DNA of 64,000 nt from Taibaiella sp041660405 (GTDB lineage: Bacteria; Bacteroidota; Bacteroidia; Chitinophagales; Chitinophagaceae): NCBI GenBank assembly GCA_041660405.1, contig JBAZWL010000001.1:124001-188000 (forward strand), read 5' to 3'. Made by a program: the position numbers and the translations under genes. Under the pieces are notes generated by a model. That model was not told the origin of the DNA and ran no database searches. It worked only from the letters and a program-made list of their open reading frames with translations. Positions 9,383 to 17,913 of the stretch are shown here, piece by piece; position 1 is the stretch's first letter; every line of letters starts with the position of its first letter.

Positions 9383-10104
9383 TAACCTATCTTAATCGCA
9401 AAAGGAATGTAAACATTAAGGTCTTTGTCCCCCACTTTATCTCCATTAGGGGGAATAATAGACATAAATGATTGCTCTACATAGGGTACGCTGGCATTTT
9501 TATCAAGGTCTGAATTCACTTTTATCATACGTAAACCCGCTCCTACATGGCCTTCTAATATTAAATGTTCGGATAATTTGCGAGACATACCCACCAAAAG
9601 GCCAATACCGTAAATGCTTTTCGTAACATTAATACTGGAATATGGGTAACAATTGCCATCGATAAAATGAAGATAAGAATCTTTTAAAACTGCCTCCTGG
9701 CGGCGAAAAAATACTTCTGCCCCACAATACAGCCTGCTCTTTTCTCTTAGCCTGAAATATTGTGTTACTCCCAATCTAAGTTTGTAATCGCTATTGATTT
9801 CCTTGTGCGGTTTATCTCTGTAATTATTCAGAACGTAGTACAGCGGGAACCCTACATCGAAACTCACGCCGAATTTTTCATGGAAATAATACTCTACTCC
9901 CAATGGCAACAAAGCACCATAACTATCCAACAGGGAAGTAGGAGTATATTTTAAGCTGGCTTGCCTGCTTATGGTCCAGGTTTCTCCTCCATAATGTTTC
10001 CTTATTTGCTTTGAAGTACTATGTCTATTATATTTTCTTTCTTTTTGGGCAAATAGGGTTAATGGCAGAAGGAGGAACGAGATTATGATGATAGGTTTGA
10101 TCAT
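9373..10104 (-). CDS. Predicted outer-membrane beta-barrel protein, function unknown
   Basis: The 243-residue protein has a signal peptide of about 19 residues (hydrophobic core IIIISFLLLPLTLF, then AQKE), so it is exported. The remainder is built of alternating strands such as LGVEYYFHEKFGVSFDVGFP and ends in a hydrophobic strand with a terminal Phe (IKIGYLF), as expected of a small eight- to ten-stranded outer-membrane barrel. There is no catalytic signature. It resembles the outer-membrane beta-barrel families common in Bacteroidota, and I cannot assign a substrate. It stands alone between fumC and dusB. Confidence 0.75.
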   Translation of the reverse strand: MIKPIIIISFLLLPLTLFAQKERKYNRHSTSKQIRKHYGGETWTISRQASLKYTPTSLLDSYGALLPLGVEYYFHEKFGVSFDVGFPLYYVLNNYRDKPHKEINSDYKLRLGVTQYFRLREKSRLYCGAEVFFRRQEAVLKDSYLHFIDGNCYPYSSINVTKSIYGIGLLVGMSRKLSEHLILEGHVGAGLRMIKVNSDLDKNASVPYVEQSFMSIIPPNGDKVGDKDLNVYIPFAIKIGYLF

Positions 10105-10120
10105 ACTGCATCCTTTGCAT

Positions 10121-10152
10121 CAAACATAATACAATTTCTATATTTATGCAAG
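10121..10152 (-). promoter_or_regulatory. Promoter of the barrel-protein gene
   Basis: The minus strand reads TATGTTTG (10121-10128), an exact -7 box, with CTTG (10149-10152) 20 bases upstream as an imperfect -33. The leader would be about 12-15 bases. Confidence 0.45.
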
Positions 10153-10203
10153 ACCTTTAATATCATTATCAATGATTTGTATCAATACACCTCCTATCGA
10201 ACA

Positions 10204-10232
10204 TTTATTTAATCTATTAATCCGTAACTTTG
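10204..10232 (+). promoter_or_regulatory. Promoter of dusB
   Basis: TAACTTTG at 10225-10232 is an exact -7 box, and TTTA at 10204-10207, 17 bases upstream, is a near -33. It lies 21 bases before the dusB ATG. Confidence 0.5.
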
Positions 10233-10253
10233 CAGCCATTTTAGAAATGATAT

Positions 10254-11240
10254 ATGGTGAAGATTGGAAATATAGAATTGCCGGATTTTCCGTTGTTACT
10301 TGCTCCCATGGAGGATGTAAGTGATCCGCCGTTTCGTGCAGTGTGCAAGGAGCAGGGTGTGGATTTGATGTACACAGAGTTTATATCCTCCGAAGGCCTG
10401 ATCCGTGATGCGATGAAAAGCCGTCAGAAGCTGGACATATTCGATTACGAAAGGCCCATTGGCATCCAGATATTTGGTGGTGATGAAGAAGCTATGGAAC
10501 TGGCCGCACGTATTGTTGATACTACACAACCCGACCTGATTGATATTAATTACGGCTGCCCGGTGAAAAAGGTGGTGTGTAAAGGTGCAGGAGCAGGAAT
10601 ACTAAAAGATATTCCGCAGATGATGAAACTAACTAAAGCTGTAGTAAAATCAACCAACTTGCCTGTTACAGTAAAGACCCGGCTGGGCTGGGATGACGAT
10701 TCCAAAAACATAGAAGAAGTTGCGGAACGCCTGCAGGACATTGGCATCCAGGCTTTATCTATTCATGGCCGTACACGTGTACAAATGTATAAGGGTGAAG
10801 CAGATTGGACATTGATTGCTAAAGTAAAAGAAAATCCGAGGATTAACATTCCGATATTCGGGAATGGAGATGTGGATACGCCACAAAAAGCCCTGGAATA
10901 TAAAAATCGCTATGGCGTGGATGGTATCATGATAGGCCGTGCCGCTATTGGCTATCCCTGGATTTTCAGGGAAATAAAACACTTTGTAAAAACAGGTGAA
11001 ATATTACCGCCGCCTACTGTTGAAGAACGGATCGCTATTTGCGAAAGACACTTAGTGAAATCTACAGAATGGAAAGGCGAAAAACTGGGTATCCTGGAAA
11101 TGCGCCGCCATTACGCTTCTTACCTTAAAGGCTTGCCTAATGTAAAAGAATTCCGCATGAAACTGGTGAACAGCGATAACCTCCTGGAAATCCTGGAAAC
11201 GCTTGCCAGGCTTAAGGAAGAACAATTGCAAATGGTGTAA
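10254..11240 (+). CDS. dusB: tRNA-dihydrouridine synthase, DusB-type
   Basis: This FMN-dependent enzyme reduces uridines in the tRNA D-loop to dihydrouridine. The 328-residue protein is a TIM barrel with the family start LLLAPMEDVSDPPFR (about 14-28), the catalytic Cys102 in INYGCPVKK, the phosphate-binding HGRTR (about 167-171) and IFGNGDV plus IMIGRAAIG near the FMN site. The C-terminal helical domain follows from about residue 240. Length is normal. It is monocistronic, ended by the hairpin shared with trpS. Confidence 0.95.
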   Translation: MVKIGNIELPDFPLLLAPMEDVSDPPFRAVCKEQGVDLMYTEFISSEGLIRDAMKSRQKLDIFDYERPIGIQIFGGDEEAMELAARIVDTTQPDLIDINYGCPVKKVVCKGAGAGILKDIPQMMKLTKAVVKSTNLPVTVKTRLGWDDDSKNIEEVAERLQDIGIQALSIHGRTRVQMYKGEADWTLIAKVKENPRINIPIFGNGDVDTPQKALEYKNRYGVDGIMIGRAAIGYPWIFREIKHFVKTGEILPPPTVEERIAICERHLVKSTEWKGEKLGILEMRRHYASYLKGLPNVKEFRMKLVNSDNLLEILETLARLKEEQLQMV

Positions 11241-11274
11241 GCAAATTTTTGGAAAGTAAGTGTCGATATTATAA

Positions 11275-11314
11275 AAACGGAGAGGGATTGAACATATTCA
11301 ATCCCTCTCCGTTT
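11275..11314. terminator. Bidirectional terminator between dusB and trpS
   Basis: A perfect 18-bp stem (arm AAACGGAGAGGGATTGAA) with a four-base CATA loop lies between two convergent genes. A-rich and T-rich flanks on both sides allow it to work in both directions. Confidence 0.8.
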
Positions 11315-11329
11315 AGTTATTAGCTGCAA

Positions 11330-12331
11330 TTAATAATAATTAATTCCGATAGCCTTCCTTGCGAGCGAAATGGTTTTTGAAGCACTTTCCCTAGCTTTCT
11401 CCGCTCCTTGTTTTAATATTTTTCTTAAAGCATCTTCATCTTTTTGAAGCTCAATAGCCTTTTCCCTTATGGGTTTCACAAAGGCAGCCATATCTTCCGC
11501 CAATTGCTTTTTCATATCGCCATAACGGATATTGCAATCGTTATAAGCTTGCAGGAAAGAGGCATGTGTATCCCTAGTAGAAACCAATTGCATCAGCTGG
11601 AAAATGTTCTTGATGTAATCCGGCATTTCACTATTAGCCTCCGTAGGACCCGAATCTGTTTTGGCTTTCATGATCTTTTTACGGATCACATCATCTTCAT
11701 CTTTCAGGTAAATGGTGGCATTAACGTTTTCACTCTTACTCATTTTACCATTGCCATCCAGGCTCATGATCTTTACTGTGTTTTCATCAAAACGGAAAAC
11801 CTGTGGTTCCGGAAATATTTCACCATAACGGTTATTAAATCTTTGTGCAAAGTTGCGCGCCATTTCCAGATGTTGCTCCTGATCCTTTCCTACAGGCACT
11901 TTCACGCCCCGGTGAATCAAAATATCTGCAGCCATCAATACAGGATAAGTAAGCAAACCTGCATTTACATTATCCGGATTGAGTCTCACTTTATCTTTAA
12001 ATGTAGGGATTCTTTCCAGCTCACCTTTGTAGGCAAGCATATTCATCATCAGATAGAGTTCGGGTATTTCTGGCAAATCGCTTTGTGCATATAAAGCTAC
12101 TTTTTCAGGATCCAGGCCACTGGCAATATTTTCAGCCGCTACGCGAAACACATTTGCTTTAAGATCTTTGGGATCAGGATGGGTAGTAAGGGAATGATAA
12201 TCCGCTACGAAAAAATAACAGTCGTAATCTTCCTGCATTTTTACATAGTTATGAATAGCACCAAAATAATTACCCAAGTGTAAATAACCTGTGGAACGGA
12301 TACCGCTTACTACAATTTCTTTCTGTGACAT
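11330..12331 (-). CDS. trpS: Tryptophanyl-tRNA synthetase
   Basis: This class I enzyme charges tRNA-Trp. The 333-residue protein has the HIGH-like motif HLGNYFGAI (about 17-25) and the KMSKS motif in GKMSKSENV (about 199-207), with the expected PVGKDQEQHLE tryptophan/ATP pocket segment between them. The length fits a compact bacterial TrpRS. The ATG lies seven bases downstream of an exact -7 box, which predicts a nearly leaderless message. Confidence 0.96.
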   Translation of the reverse strand: MSQKEIVVSGIRSTGYLHLGNYFGAIHNYVKMQEDYDCYFFVADYHSLTTHPDPKDLKANVFRVAAENIASGLDPEKVALYAQSDLPEIPELYLMMNMLAYKGELERIPTFKDKVRLNPDNVNAGLLTYPVLMAADILIHRGVKVPVGKDQEQHLEMARNFAQRFNNRYGEIFPEPQVFRFDENTVKIMSLDGNGKMSKSENVNATIYLKDEDDVIRKKIMKAKTDSGPTEANSEMPDYIKNIFQLMQLVSTRDTHASFLQAYNDCNIRYGDMKKQLAEDMAAFVKPIREKAIELQKDEDALRKILKQGAEKARESASKTISLARKAIGINYY

Positions 12332-12338
12332 AAGGCGG

Positions 12339-12372
12339 CAAAATTAAGGAATAGGATTTAACTTCCGGCAAA
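12339..12372 (-). promoter_or_regulatory. Promoter of trpS (leaderless layout)
   Basis: On the minus strand TTTG (12369-12372), 22 bases, then TAATTTTG (12339-12346): both boxes are exact. The -7 box ends seven bases before the start codon, so the mRNA would begin at or very near the ATG. Confidence 0.6.
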
Positions 12373-12389
12373 GTTGCGAACCAAGTGCC

Positions 12390-14414
12390 TTATTCAAACA
12401 CATCACTTTCCTTTCTTTCGTTTTTGGGCGGATAAATAAAATCCAAAGGATAACGGACAAAATACTTCCAGATCATTTTCCCAACGAAAGGAAGCCTTAC
12501 CAAACCTACATTACGGGAACGTATGGCTACATAAAACGCCAGTGAAAAACTGATAAGAAAGTTGAAAAAACCAATCCCTATAACGCCAATTGTTGTCCAT
12601 ACCCAATCGTAGTTGCTCACATGGTTTCCCAGACCATCAACCCCAAATGCGAAGTAAGCTGTGGAGATCGTAATATGACGTATATCAAAAGGGATACCGA
12701 AGAAATCGCCGATCAGTTTGGCATACCCCAGCATAAATCCCAGTGCGATATTACCCACAATACCACCCAGATTTTTATCCAGAAAATCCGAAATGCGGCT
12801 AAGCGTTTTTCCACTATAAATTTTGCGAAGGCCGGTATGCTCTTTCAAACGCGCCCCCACATGGGCATAAATCACTTTATTATCTACATAGCCTGATATA
12901 ATACCACTTGTAAAAAGACATACACCTGTGATGCATGCGTATACCCAGGCCAGGCTGGTCAACGGATTCTGATCTCGCAATGCCTGAATGGATTCCTGTT
13001 TATCATGCAATAACGGATCTCCGGTAAGGTATTGCCAGGCTACCGATAACAGGTAAGCCAATGGAAATACAACAATAAGATTGCCTGTAAATGATGCGAA
13101 CTGGCTACGCCATATTTTTCCAAAAGTAAGTGCCAACCCTTGAAAAGAAACACCTCCTTTACGTGCGTCTAATGAACTGGCCAAAGCAGAAGCCGTCATA
13201 GTAGGCTGCTTGGTAGCCAGCGAAGCGCCCGTAATAAATAAGGTTACAAAGGCTATCGCGTAATTCAACCCGTAACAAAAATATTGCCAGAAAGGTGCCA
13301 TGTGCACCTTATGCAGTAAGGCTTTGATCAATGCAGCAAGTGCAATGATGACACCGCCTGCAGCGGCTGAGTAAAAGAAGGAAGTATATTCTGAACGGGT
13401 AGTAGTAATATAATGTTCTCCCGAAGCACTTTTATGTTCCGCTATCTGGTAAGCCAGCATACCGGAGTTTTTACGGTAAAGGTCAGAGATGCTATATCTT
13501 TTGTTGATGTATTCAATAATATCTTCGAAGAGTAAAACGGAATGCTCTATAGTCTTTTGCGGTAGATCGCCCGGAGTAAGGAATCTGATAATGATGGACA
13601 TTCTTTTCAATTGTTGCATGGTGCGCAGCAATAAATAAGATTGCTCCAGACTAGTACCATTTTTAGGGGTATTTTCCCTGATGTTGTTGATAACCTGCTC
13701 GCAGTTATTTATCTGGGTAATTACATCCTGTGCTGTAGATTGTAAATAGGCTTCTGACCCTGTTCCGCTTTTTACCAGATGAATAAAAGATTGAGTTTTC
13801 TTATTCTGTTCCAAAAAAGGATTAACTGCTTCGGAAGAAGATTTAAGCTGGCTGCTTAACTCTTCTTCCAGCCCAAGATAGGAAACCCTGTAAGATAGTA
13901 TGGTAAGGGTATTGGTAAGATATTGCCTTAATGGACTATCCGCCTGTTGCAAAGTTCCGGCAATAGTGTGAAAGAATTCGATCCAGAGTTCATCAGGTAT
14001 TTCCCTCACCCATTTATAATCGTCTTTACGGTAAAAAGCTCTTTCCAGCAGATAATTCATACTGCGTTTTTCTGGCAATGGCGGCAGTATACGATGCCTC
14101 AACTGCCTGAACATTTCAGAGAAAAAAGTACCTCCTCCGAGGATACCTACATTAGTAAAAATGCTCTGACTATCGCGGGTATTGAACAAGTAGGCAAACA
14201 TTTGCTGCAAACCGGTCTCCAATTGCTTATCCTTCTGGATCATGTCCAACAATAAGGTCATGTTTTGTATAGCGCTTTCCTTGCGGGCAGGCCTTAGCGC
14301 GGCAATAAGTTCTATAAATAAAGTACTGTAGCGGTTTGTATCCGTGGTTACTTTTATTTCCTGAATCAGTACATTAAGGTCAGTCTGCTGTTTCCTGTTT
14401 TTTAAAAACGCCAT
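12390..14414 (-). CDS. SpecificRecomb-family integral membrane protein
   Basis: The 674-residue protein matches the family databases call site-specific recombinase (Gcr-like, PF10136). The N-terminal half (about 1-330) is helical and soluble, with LIAALRPAR and the GILGGGTFFSEM segment. The C-terminal half carries about six membrane helices (for example VIIALAALIKALL, FVTLFITGASL, LIVVFPLAYLLSV and GIGFFNFLISFSLAFYVAI). No Ser or Tyr recombinase active site is visible, so the inherited name is probably wrong and an inner-membrane role is more likely (inference). The ATG at 14412-14414 is preferred over a TTG three codons upstream that overlaps a promoter-like TTACTTTG. Stand-alone gene. Confidence 0.78.
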   Translation of the reverse strand: MAFLKNRKQQTDLNVLIQEIKVTTDTNRYSTLFIELIAALRPARKESAIQNMTLLLDMIQKDKQLETGLQQMFAYLFNTRDSQSIFTNVGILGGGTFFSEMFRQLRHRILPPLPEKRSMNYLLERAFYRKDDYKWVREIPDELWIEFFHTIAGTLQQADSPLRQYLTNTLTILSYRVSYLGLEEELSSQLKSSSEAVNPFLEQNKKTQSFIHLVKSGTGSEAYLQSTAQDVITQINNCEQVINNIRENTPKNGTSLEQSYLLLRTMQQLKRMSIIIRFLTPGDLPQKTIEHSVLLFEDIIEYINKRYSISDLYRKNSGMLAYQIAEHKSASGEHYITTTRSEYTSFFYSAAAGGVIIALAALIKALLHKVHMAPFWQYFCYGLNYAIAFVTLFITGASLATKQPTMTASALASSLDARKGGVSFQGLALTFGKIWRSQFASFTGNLIVVFPLAYLLSVAWQYLTGDPLLHDKQESIQALRDQNPLTSLAWVYACITGVCLFTSGIISGYVDNKVIYAHVGARLKEHTGLRKIYSGKTLSRISDFLDKNLGGIVGNIALGFMLGYAKLIGDFFGIPFDIRHITISTAYFAFGVDGLGNHVSNYDWVWTTIGVIGIGFFNFLISFSLAFYVAIRSRNVGLVRLPFVGKMIWKYFVRYPLDFIYPPKNERKESDVFE

Positions 14415-14597
14415 ACGGTACAAAGTAAAGCATGATTGCCTTAAATATGGTCAAATTCAAACCAACGATGAAAGTGGATTTGGATAAAACCAAGTTAAAA
14501 TGGATTTTTTTGATGAATGGTTACCTCGATAAAAGTTGAAATACCAAAAGCCGGTTTATCTTTAGGGAAGACATTAACCCAACCTGAATATTAATCT

Positions 14598-14900
14598 ATG
14601 AAAAGCCCAAACACGAAATCACCGCATATTCTTAACGCATCATCGAATCTCCTGGGTCTTTGCTTTGTGGTATTGACGTCTATCAAGATATTAAAGATAT
14701 CACATGAGACCTTAATTGATGAATTCACCTCTTTTACAACCCTATTGTTTATGGCCAGCTGTATACTCTCTTTTATGTCTATAAGAGGCAGTTTTAACCG
14801 GGTTAGAATATGGGAAGATATAGCCGACATTCTTTTTCTTTGCGGCCTTGGCTTGCTTTTTCTAACTACAATGCTCTTTTCTTTCAACATTATTCCATAA
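14598..14900 (+). CDS. Small three-helix membrane protein, function unknown
   Basis: The 100-residue protein has three hydrophobic segments (about 15-33, 43-62 and 78-97) separated by short charged loops, so it should be an inner-membrane protein with almost no soluble part. It has no motif that I recognise. The opposite strand is also open here, but that reading gives a basic, non-membrane sequence of poor composition, so this strand is preferred. It lies 140 bases upstream of uvrA on the same strand, with no hairpin between, so it could be co-transcribed. Confidence 0.6.
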   Translation: MKSPNTKSPHILNASSNLLGLCFVVLTSIKILKISHETLIDEFTSFTTLLFMASCILSFMSIRGSFNRVRIWEDIADILFLCGLGLLFLTTMLFSFNIIP

Positions 14901-15029
14901 TATCTGTATTCTTTCCTGCCCGCGAGCATGATAATATTTAGTTATCTGAAGATAGCTAAGGATACTCACAGATATCGTAAATTCGCATTCCAAAATCATA
15001 AAAGGGGGTACATTCCGTATCGGTCTTTT

Positions 15030-15035
15030 AAGGAG
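15030..15035 (+). promoter_or_regulatory. Strong Shine-Dalgarno of uvrA
   Basis: AAGGAG five bases before the uvrA ATG is a full Shine-Dalgarno sequence, which is uncommon in this phylum and in this window. It fixes the start at 15041. Confidence 0.6.
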
Positions 15036-15040
15036 CTTAT

Positions 15041-17869
15041 ATGTCCGAAAATATTGAAATTTATGGCGCCCGTGTTCACAATCTGAAGAACCTCGATGTC
15101 CACATCCCTAAAAATAAATTAGTAGTGATCACCGGCCTTAGCGGCAGTGGTAAATCTTCTCTGGCGTTTGATACTATTTATGCCGAAGGTCAGCGTCGTT
15201 ACATGGAAAGTTTTTCCGCCTATGCACGACAGTTCATGGGTGACCTCGAGCGACCTGATGTAGATAAGATCACAGGCCTTTCGCCGGTAATTTCTATTGA
15301 ACAAAAAACGACTAACAGAAACCCAAGATCTACCGTAGGTACCGTTACCGAAGTGTACGATTTTATGCGTCTGTTATTTGCCCGCATCGGTATCGCTTAC
15401 AGCTATGAAAGTGGTGTGGAGATGCAACGTTTTTCTGAAGAAGAAATAACGATGCACATCAAAGAAAATCTCGGCGGTAGGAAAATAGTATTGCTCGCAC
15501 CTGTAGTACGGGGCCGTAAAGGTCATTACCGCGAGCTGTTTGAACAATTACGTAAACAAGGCTACGTAAGAGTTCGCATCGATGGCAAGATAGAAGAGCT
15601 GAAAGAAAAAATGCAGCTGGACCGCTATAAGATCCATGATATTGAAATGGTAATAGACCGGCTGGAAGTAAATGAAGCCGATACCATACGCCTGAATCAA
15701 AGCTTGCAAAAGGCATTGCAATTGGGCAAGGGTTTGTTGTTTGTCCAGGATCATGAAAGCGGCAAAATACATCAGTACAGCAAACACCTTATGGATGCTG
15801 CTACAGGAATTTCCTATGAAGACCCATCACCGAATACTTTCTCCTTCAACTCTCCATATGGTGCATGCCCTGCCTGCAAAGGGCTTGGCGTAGTACATCG
15901 TATCAGTATGGAAGAAGTATTTCCAGATAAAAATAAAACTATAGCTGAAGGAGCAATTGCACCGCTTGGCGAAAAACGGGAAGCCGGAAGTTGGCAACAA
16001 GCAGAAGCTTTTGCAAAAAAGAATAAGATCGCGCTCAATAAACCGTTAAAAGATATTCCTGAAAAGCAATTGAACCTTTTGCTTTATGGCAATGAGGAAG
16101 GTATCATTACTTATCAAACAGATGATACTGCTCAATACAGCTATTTGCTGGATGGCTCTGACTTTGAAGGCGTGCTGAATATGATGATGCGCTGGTTCAC
16201 CGAATCAACATCTGATTATGTGCGTGATTGGGCAGAGAAATTTATGGTATTGGATAACTGTCCTGATTGTGGCGGTGCAAGGCTTAAAAAAGAAAGCCTT
16301 TGGTTTAAAGTTGCCGGAAAAAATATTGCGGAATATGCAAACCTTTCCCTTGCAGAACTTGAGGAATCTTTTAAAGGCATAGAAAAAAAACTAAGTAAGA
16401 AACATCAAACTATCGCCAAAGATATATTGGTTGAAATACGCGACAGGGTTGGCTTTCTGCTCGAAGTGGGCTTACATTATCTTTCCCTCAATCGCCCTAC
16501 GCGTACCCTTAGCGGCGGTGAAAGCCAACGTATAAGATTGGCTACACAGATTGGTTCGCAATTGGTAGGTATCACTTACATTCTGGATGAACCTTCTATT
16601 GGCCTGCATCAGCGTGATAACCATCGTCTGATCAATGCACTTAAAAACCTGCGTGATGGTGGCAATTCGGTATTAGTGGTCGAGCATGATAAAGACATTA
16701 TGCTCGCTGCAGATTACCTGATTGATATGGGTCCTGCAGCAGGCTACCACGGCGGCAGAATTGTTTCGGAAGGTACACCAGCGCAAGTATTGAAGAGCAA
16801 TAGCGTAACGGCAAGATACCTGAACAATAAAGACCGGATTGAAATACCTGAAATACGCAGAAAAGGAAACGGAAAAAAATTAACGCTGAAAGGCGCTACA
16901 GGTAACAATCTTAAAAATGTAAGCGTAACCATACCGTTGGGCACGTTCACCTGCATTACCGGTGTTTCCGGAAGTGGTAAGAGTACTTTGATTAATGAAA
17001 CGCTCTACCCTATCCTCTCCAGGCATAGCTTTCCGACATCCAAGATGGTTCCGATGCCTTATAAGAAAATTGAAGGATTGGAACATGTAGATAAGGTTAT
17101 TGAAATAGATCAAAGCCCTATTGGTCGTACACCAAGAAGTAATCCTGCTACTTACTGCGGCTTCTTTACCGATGTTCGTCAGTTGATGGCACAGGTTCCG
17201 GAAGCAAAGATAAGAGGATACAATGCAGGACGTTTTTCTTTTAATGTAAAAGGAGGACGCTGTGAAACCTGCCAGGGTGGAGGCATGAAGGTGATAGAAA
17301 TGAACTTCCTGCCTGATGTATATGTGCCTTGTGAAAAATGTAATGGCCGGAGATACAACAGGGAAACATTGGAGATACGCTATAAAGGTAAATCCATTTC
17401 AGACATCCTGAATATGACTGTGGAAGACGCTACAGAGTTCTTTGTAAATGTCCCCTCTCTTTACCGGAAAGTAAGGACATTGAATGAGGTGGGCCTGGGT
17501 TATATTACTTTAGGCCAAAGTGCCGTAACGCTTAGTGGTGGCGAAGCTCAGCGTGTGAAGCTGGCTACTGAGTTATCCAAAAAAGATACTGGCCAAACTG
17601 TATATATTCTTGATGAACCTACAACTGGTTTGCACTTTGAGGATATCAAACATTTGCTAGCCGTACTGAATCGCCTTGTAGAAAGAGGCAATACGGTGAT
17701 GGTAATTGAGCACAACCTGGATATGGTAAAAGTAGCCGATTATGTTATTGACCTAGGTCCTGAAGGTGGTGGCGGTGGCGGAACTATTCTCTGTACAGGC
17801 ACACCAGAAGATGTAGCTAATTGCAGGGGAAGCCATACCGGGGAATATCTGAAACTGGAATTACAATAA
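15041..17869 (+). CDS. uvrA: UvrABC system protein A
   Basis: UvrA is the damage-sensing ATPase of nucleotide excision repair, acting as a dimer with UvrB. The 942-residue protein contains two ABC modules: Walker A GLSGSGKSS (about 31-39) and GVSGSGKST (about 645-653), with two LSGGE signatures. The zinc-binding Cys pairs are CPACKG (about 276), CPDCGG (about 407) and the conserved C-terminal module from CETCQGGG to CEKCNGRRY (about 745-775). Length is full. It has an unusually good ribosome-binding site and ends at a strong hairpin shared with the convergent phosphatase gene. Confidence 0.98.
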   Translation: MSENIEIYGARVHNLKNLDVHIPKNKLVVITGLSGSGKSSLAFDTIYAEGQRRYMESFSAYARQFMGDLERPDVDKITGLSPVISIEQKTTNRNPRSTVGTVTEVYDFMRLLFARIGIAYSYESGVEMQRFSEEEITMHIKENLGGRKIVLLAPVVRGRKGHYRELFEQLRKQGYVRVRIDGKIEELKEKMQLDRYKIHDIEMVIDRLEVNEADTIRLNQSLQKALQLGKGLLFVQDHESGKIHQYSKHLMDAATGISYEDPSPNTFSFNSPYGACPACKGLGVVHRISMEEVFPDKNKTIAEGAIAPLGEKREAGSWQQAEAFAKKNKIALNKPLKDIPEKQLNLLLYGNEEGIITYQTDDTAQYSYLLDGSDFEGVLNMMMRWFTESTSDYVRDWAEKFMVLDNCPDCGGARLKKESLWFKVAGKNIAEYANLSLAELEESFKGIEKKLSKKHQTIAKDILVEIRDRVGFLLEVGLHYLSLNRPTRTLSGGESQRIRLATQIGSQLVGITYILDEPSIGLHQRDNHRLINALKNLRDGGNSVLVVEHDKDIMLAADYLIDMGPAAGYHGGRIVSEGTPAQVLKSNSVTARYLNNKDRIEIPEIRRKGNGKKLTLKGATGNNLKNVSVTIPLGTFTCITGVSGSGKSTLINETLYPILSRHSFPTSKMVPMPYKKIEGLEHVDKVIEIDQSPIGRTPRSNPATYCGFFTDVRQLMAQVPEAKIRGYNAGRFSFNVKGGRCETCQGGGMKVIEMNFLPDVYVPCEKCNGRRYNRETLEIRYKGKSISDILNMTVEDATEFFVNVPSLYRKVRTLNEVGLGYITLGQSAVTLSGGEAQRVKLATELSKKDTGQTVYILDEPTTGLHFEDIKHLLAVLNRLVERGNTVMVIEHNLDMVKVADYVIDLGPEGGGGGGTILCTGTPEDVANCRGSHTGEYLKLELQ

Positions 17870-17871
17870 AT

Positions 17872-17912
17872 AAAAACAACAGAGGCCGGCAATGCTGGCC
17901 TCTGTTGTTTTT
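17872..17912. terminator. Bidirectional terminator between uvrA and the phosphatase gene
   Basis: A stem of about 15 bp (AACAACAGAGGCC pairing with GGCCTCTGTTGTT) is flanked by A-runs and T-runs and lies between convergent stop codons. Confidence 0.8.
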
Positions 17913-17913
17913 A

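Noticed and set aside
14591..14929. 112-residue minus-strand ORF opposite the small membrane protein
   Set aside because: The plus-strand reading has three clear membrane helices and better composition; this one is basic and unstructured.
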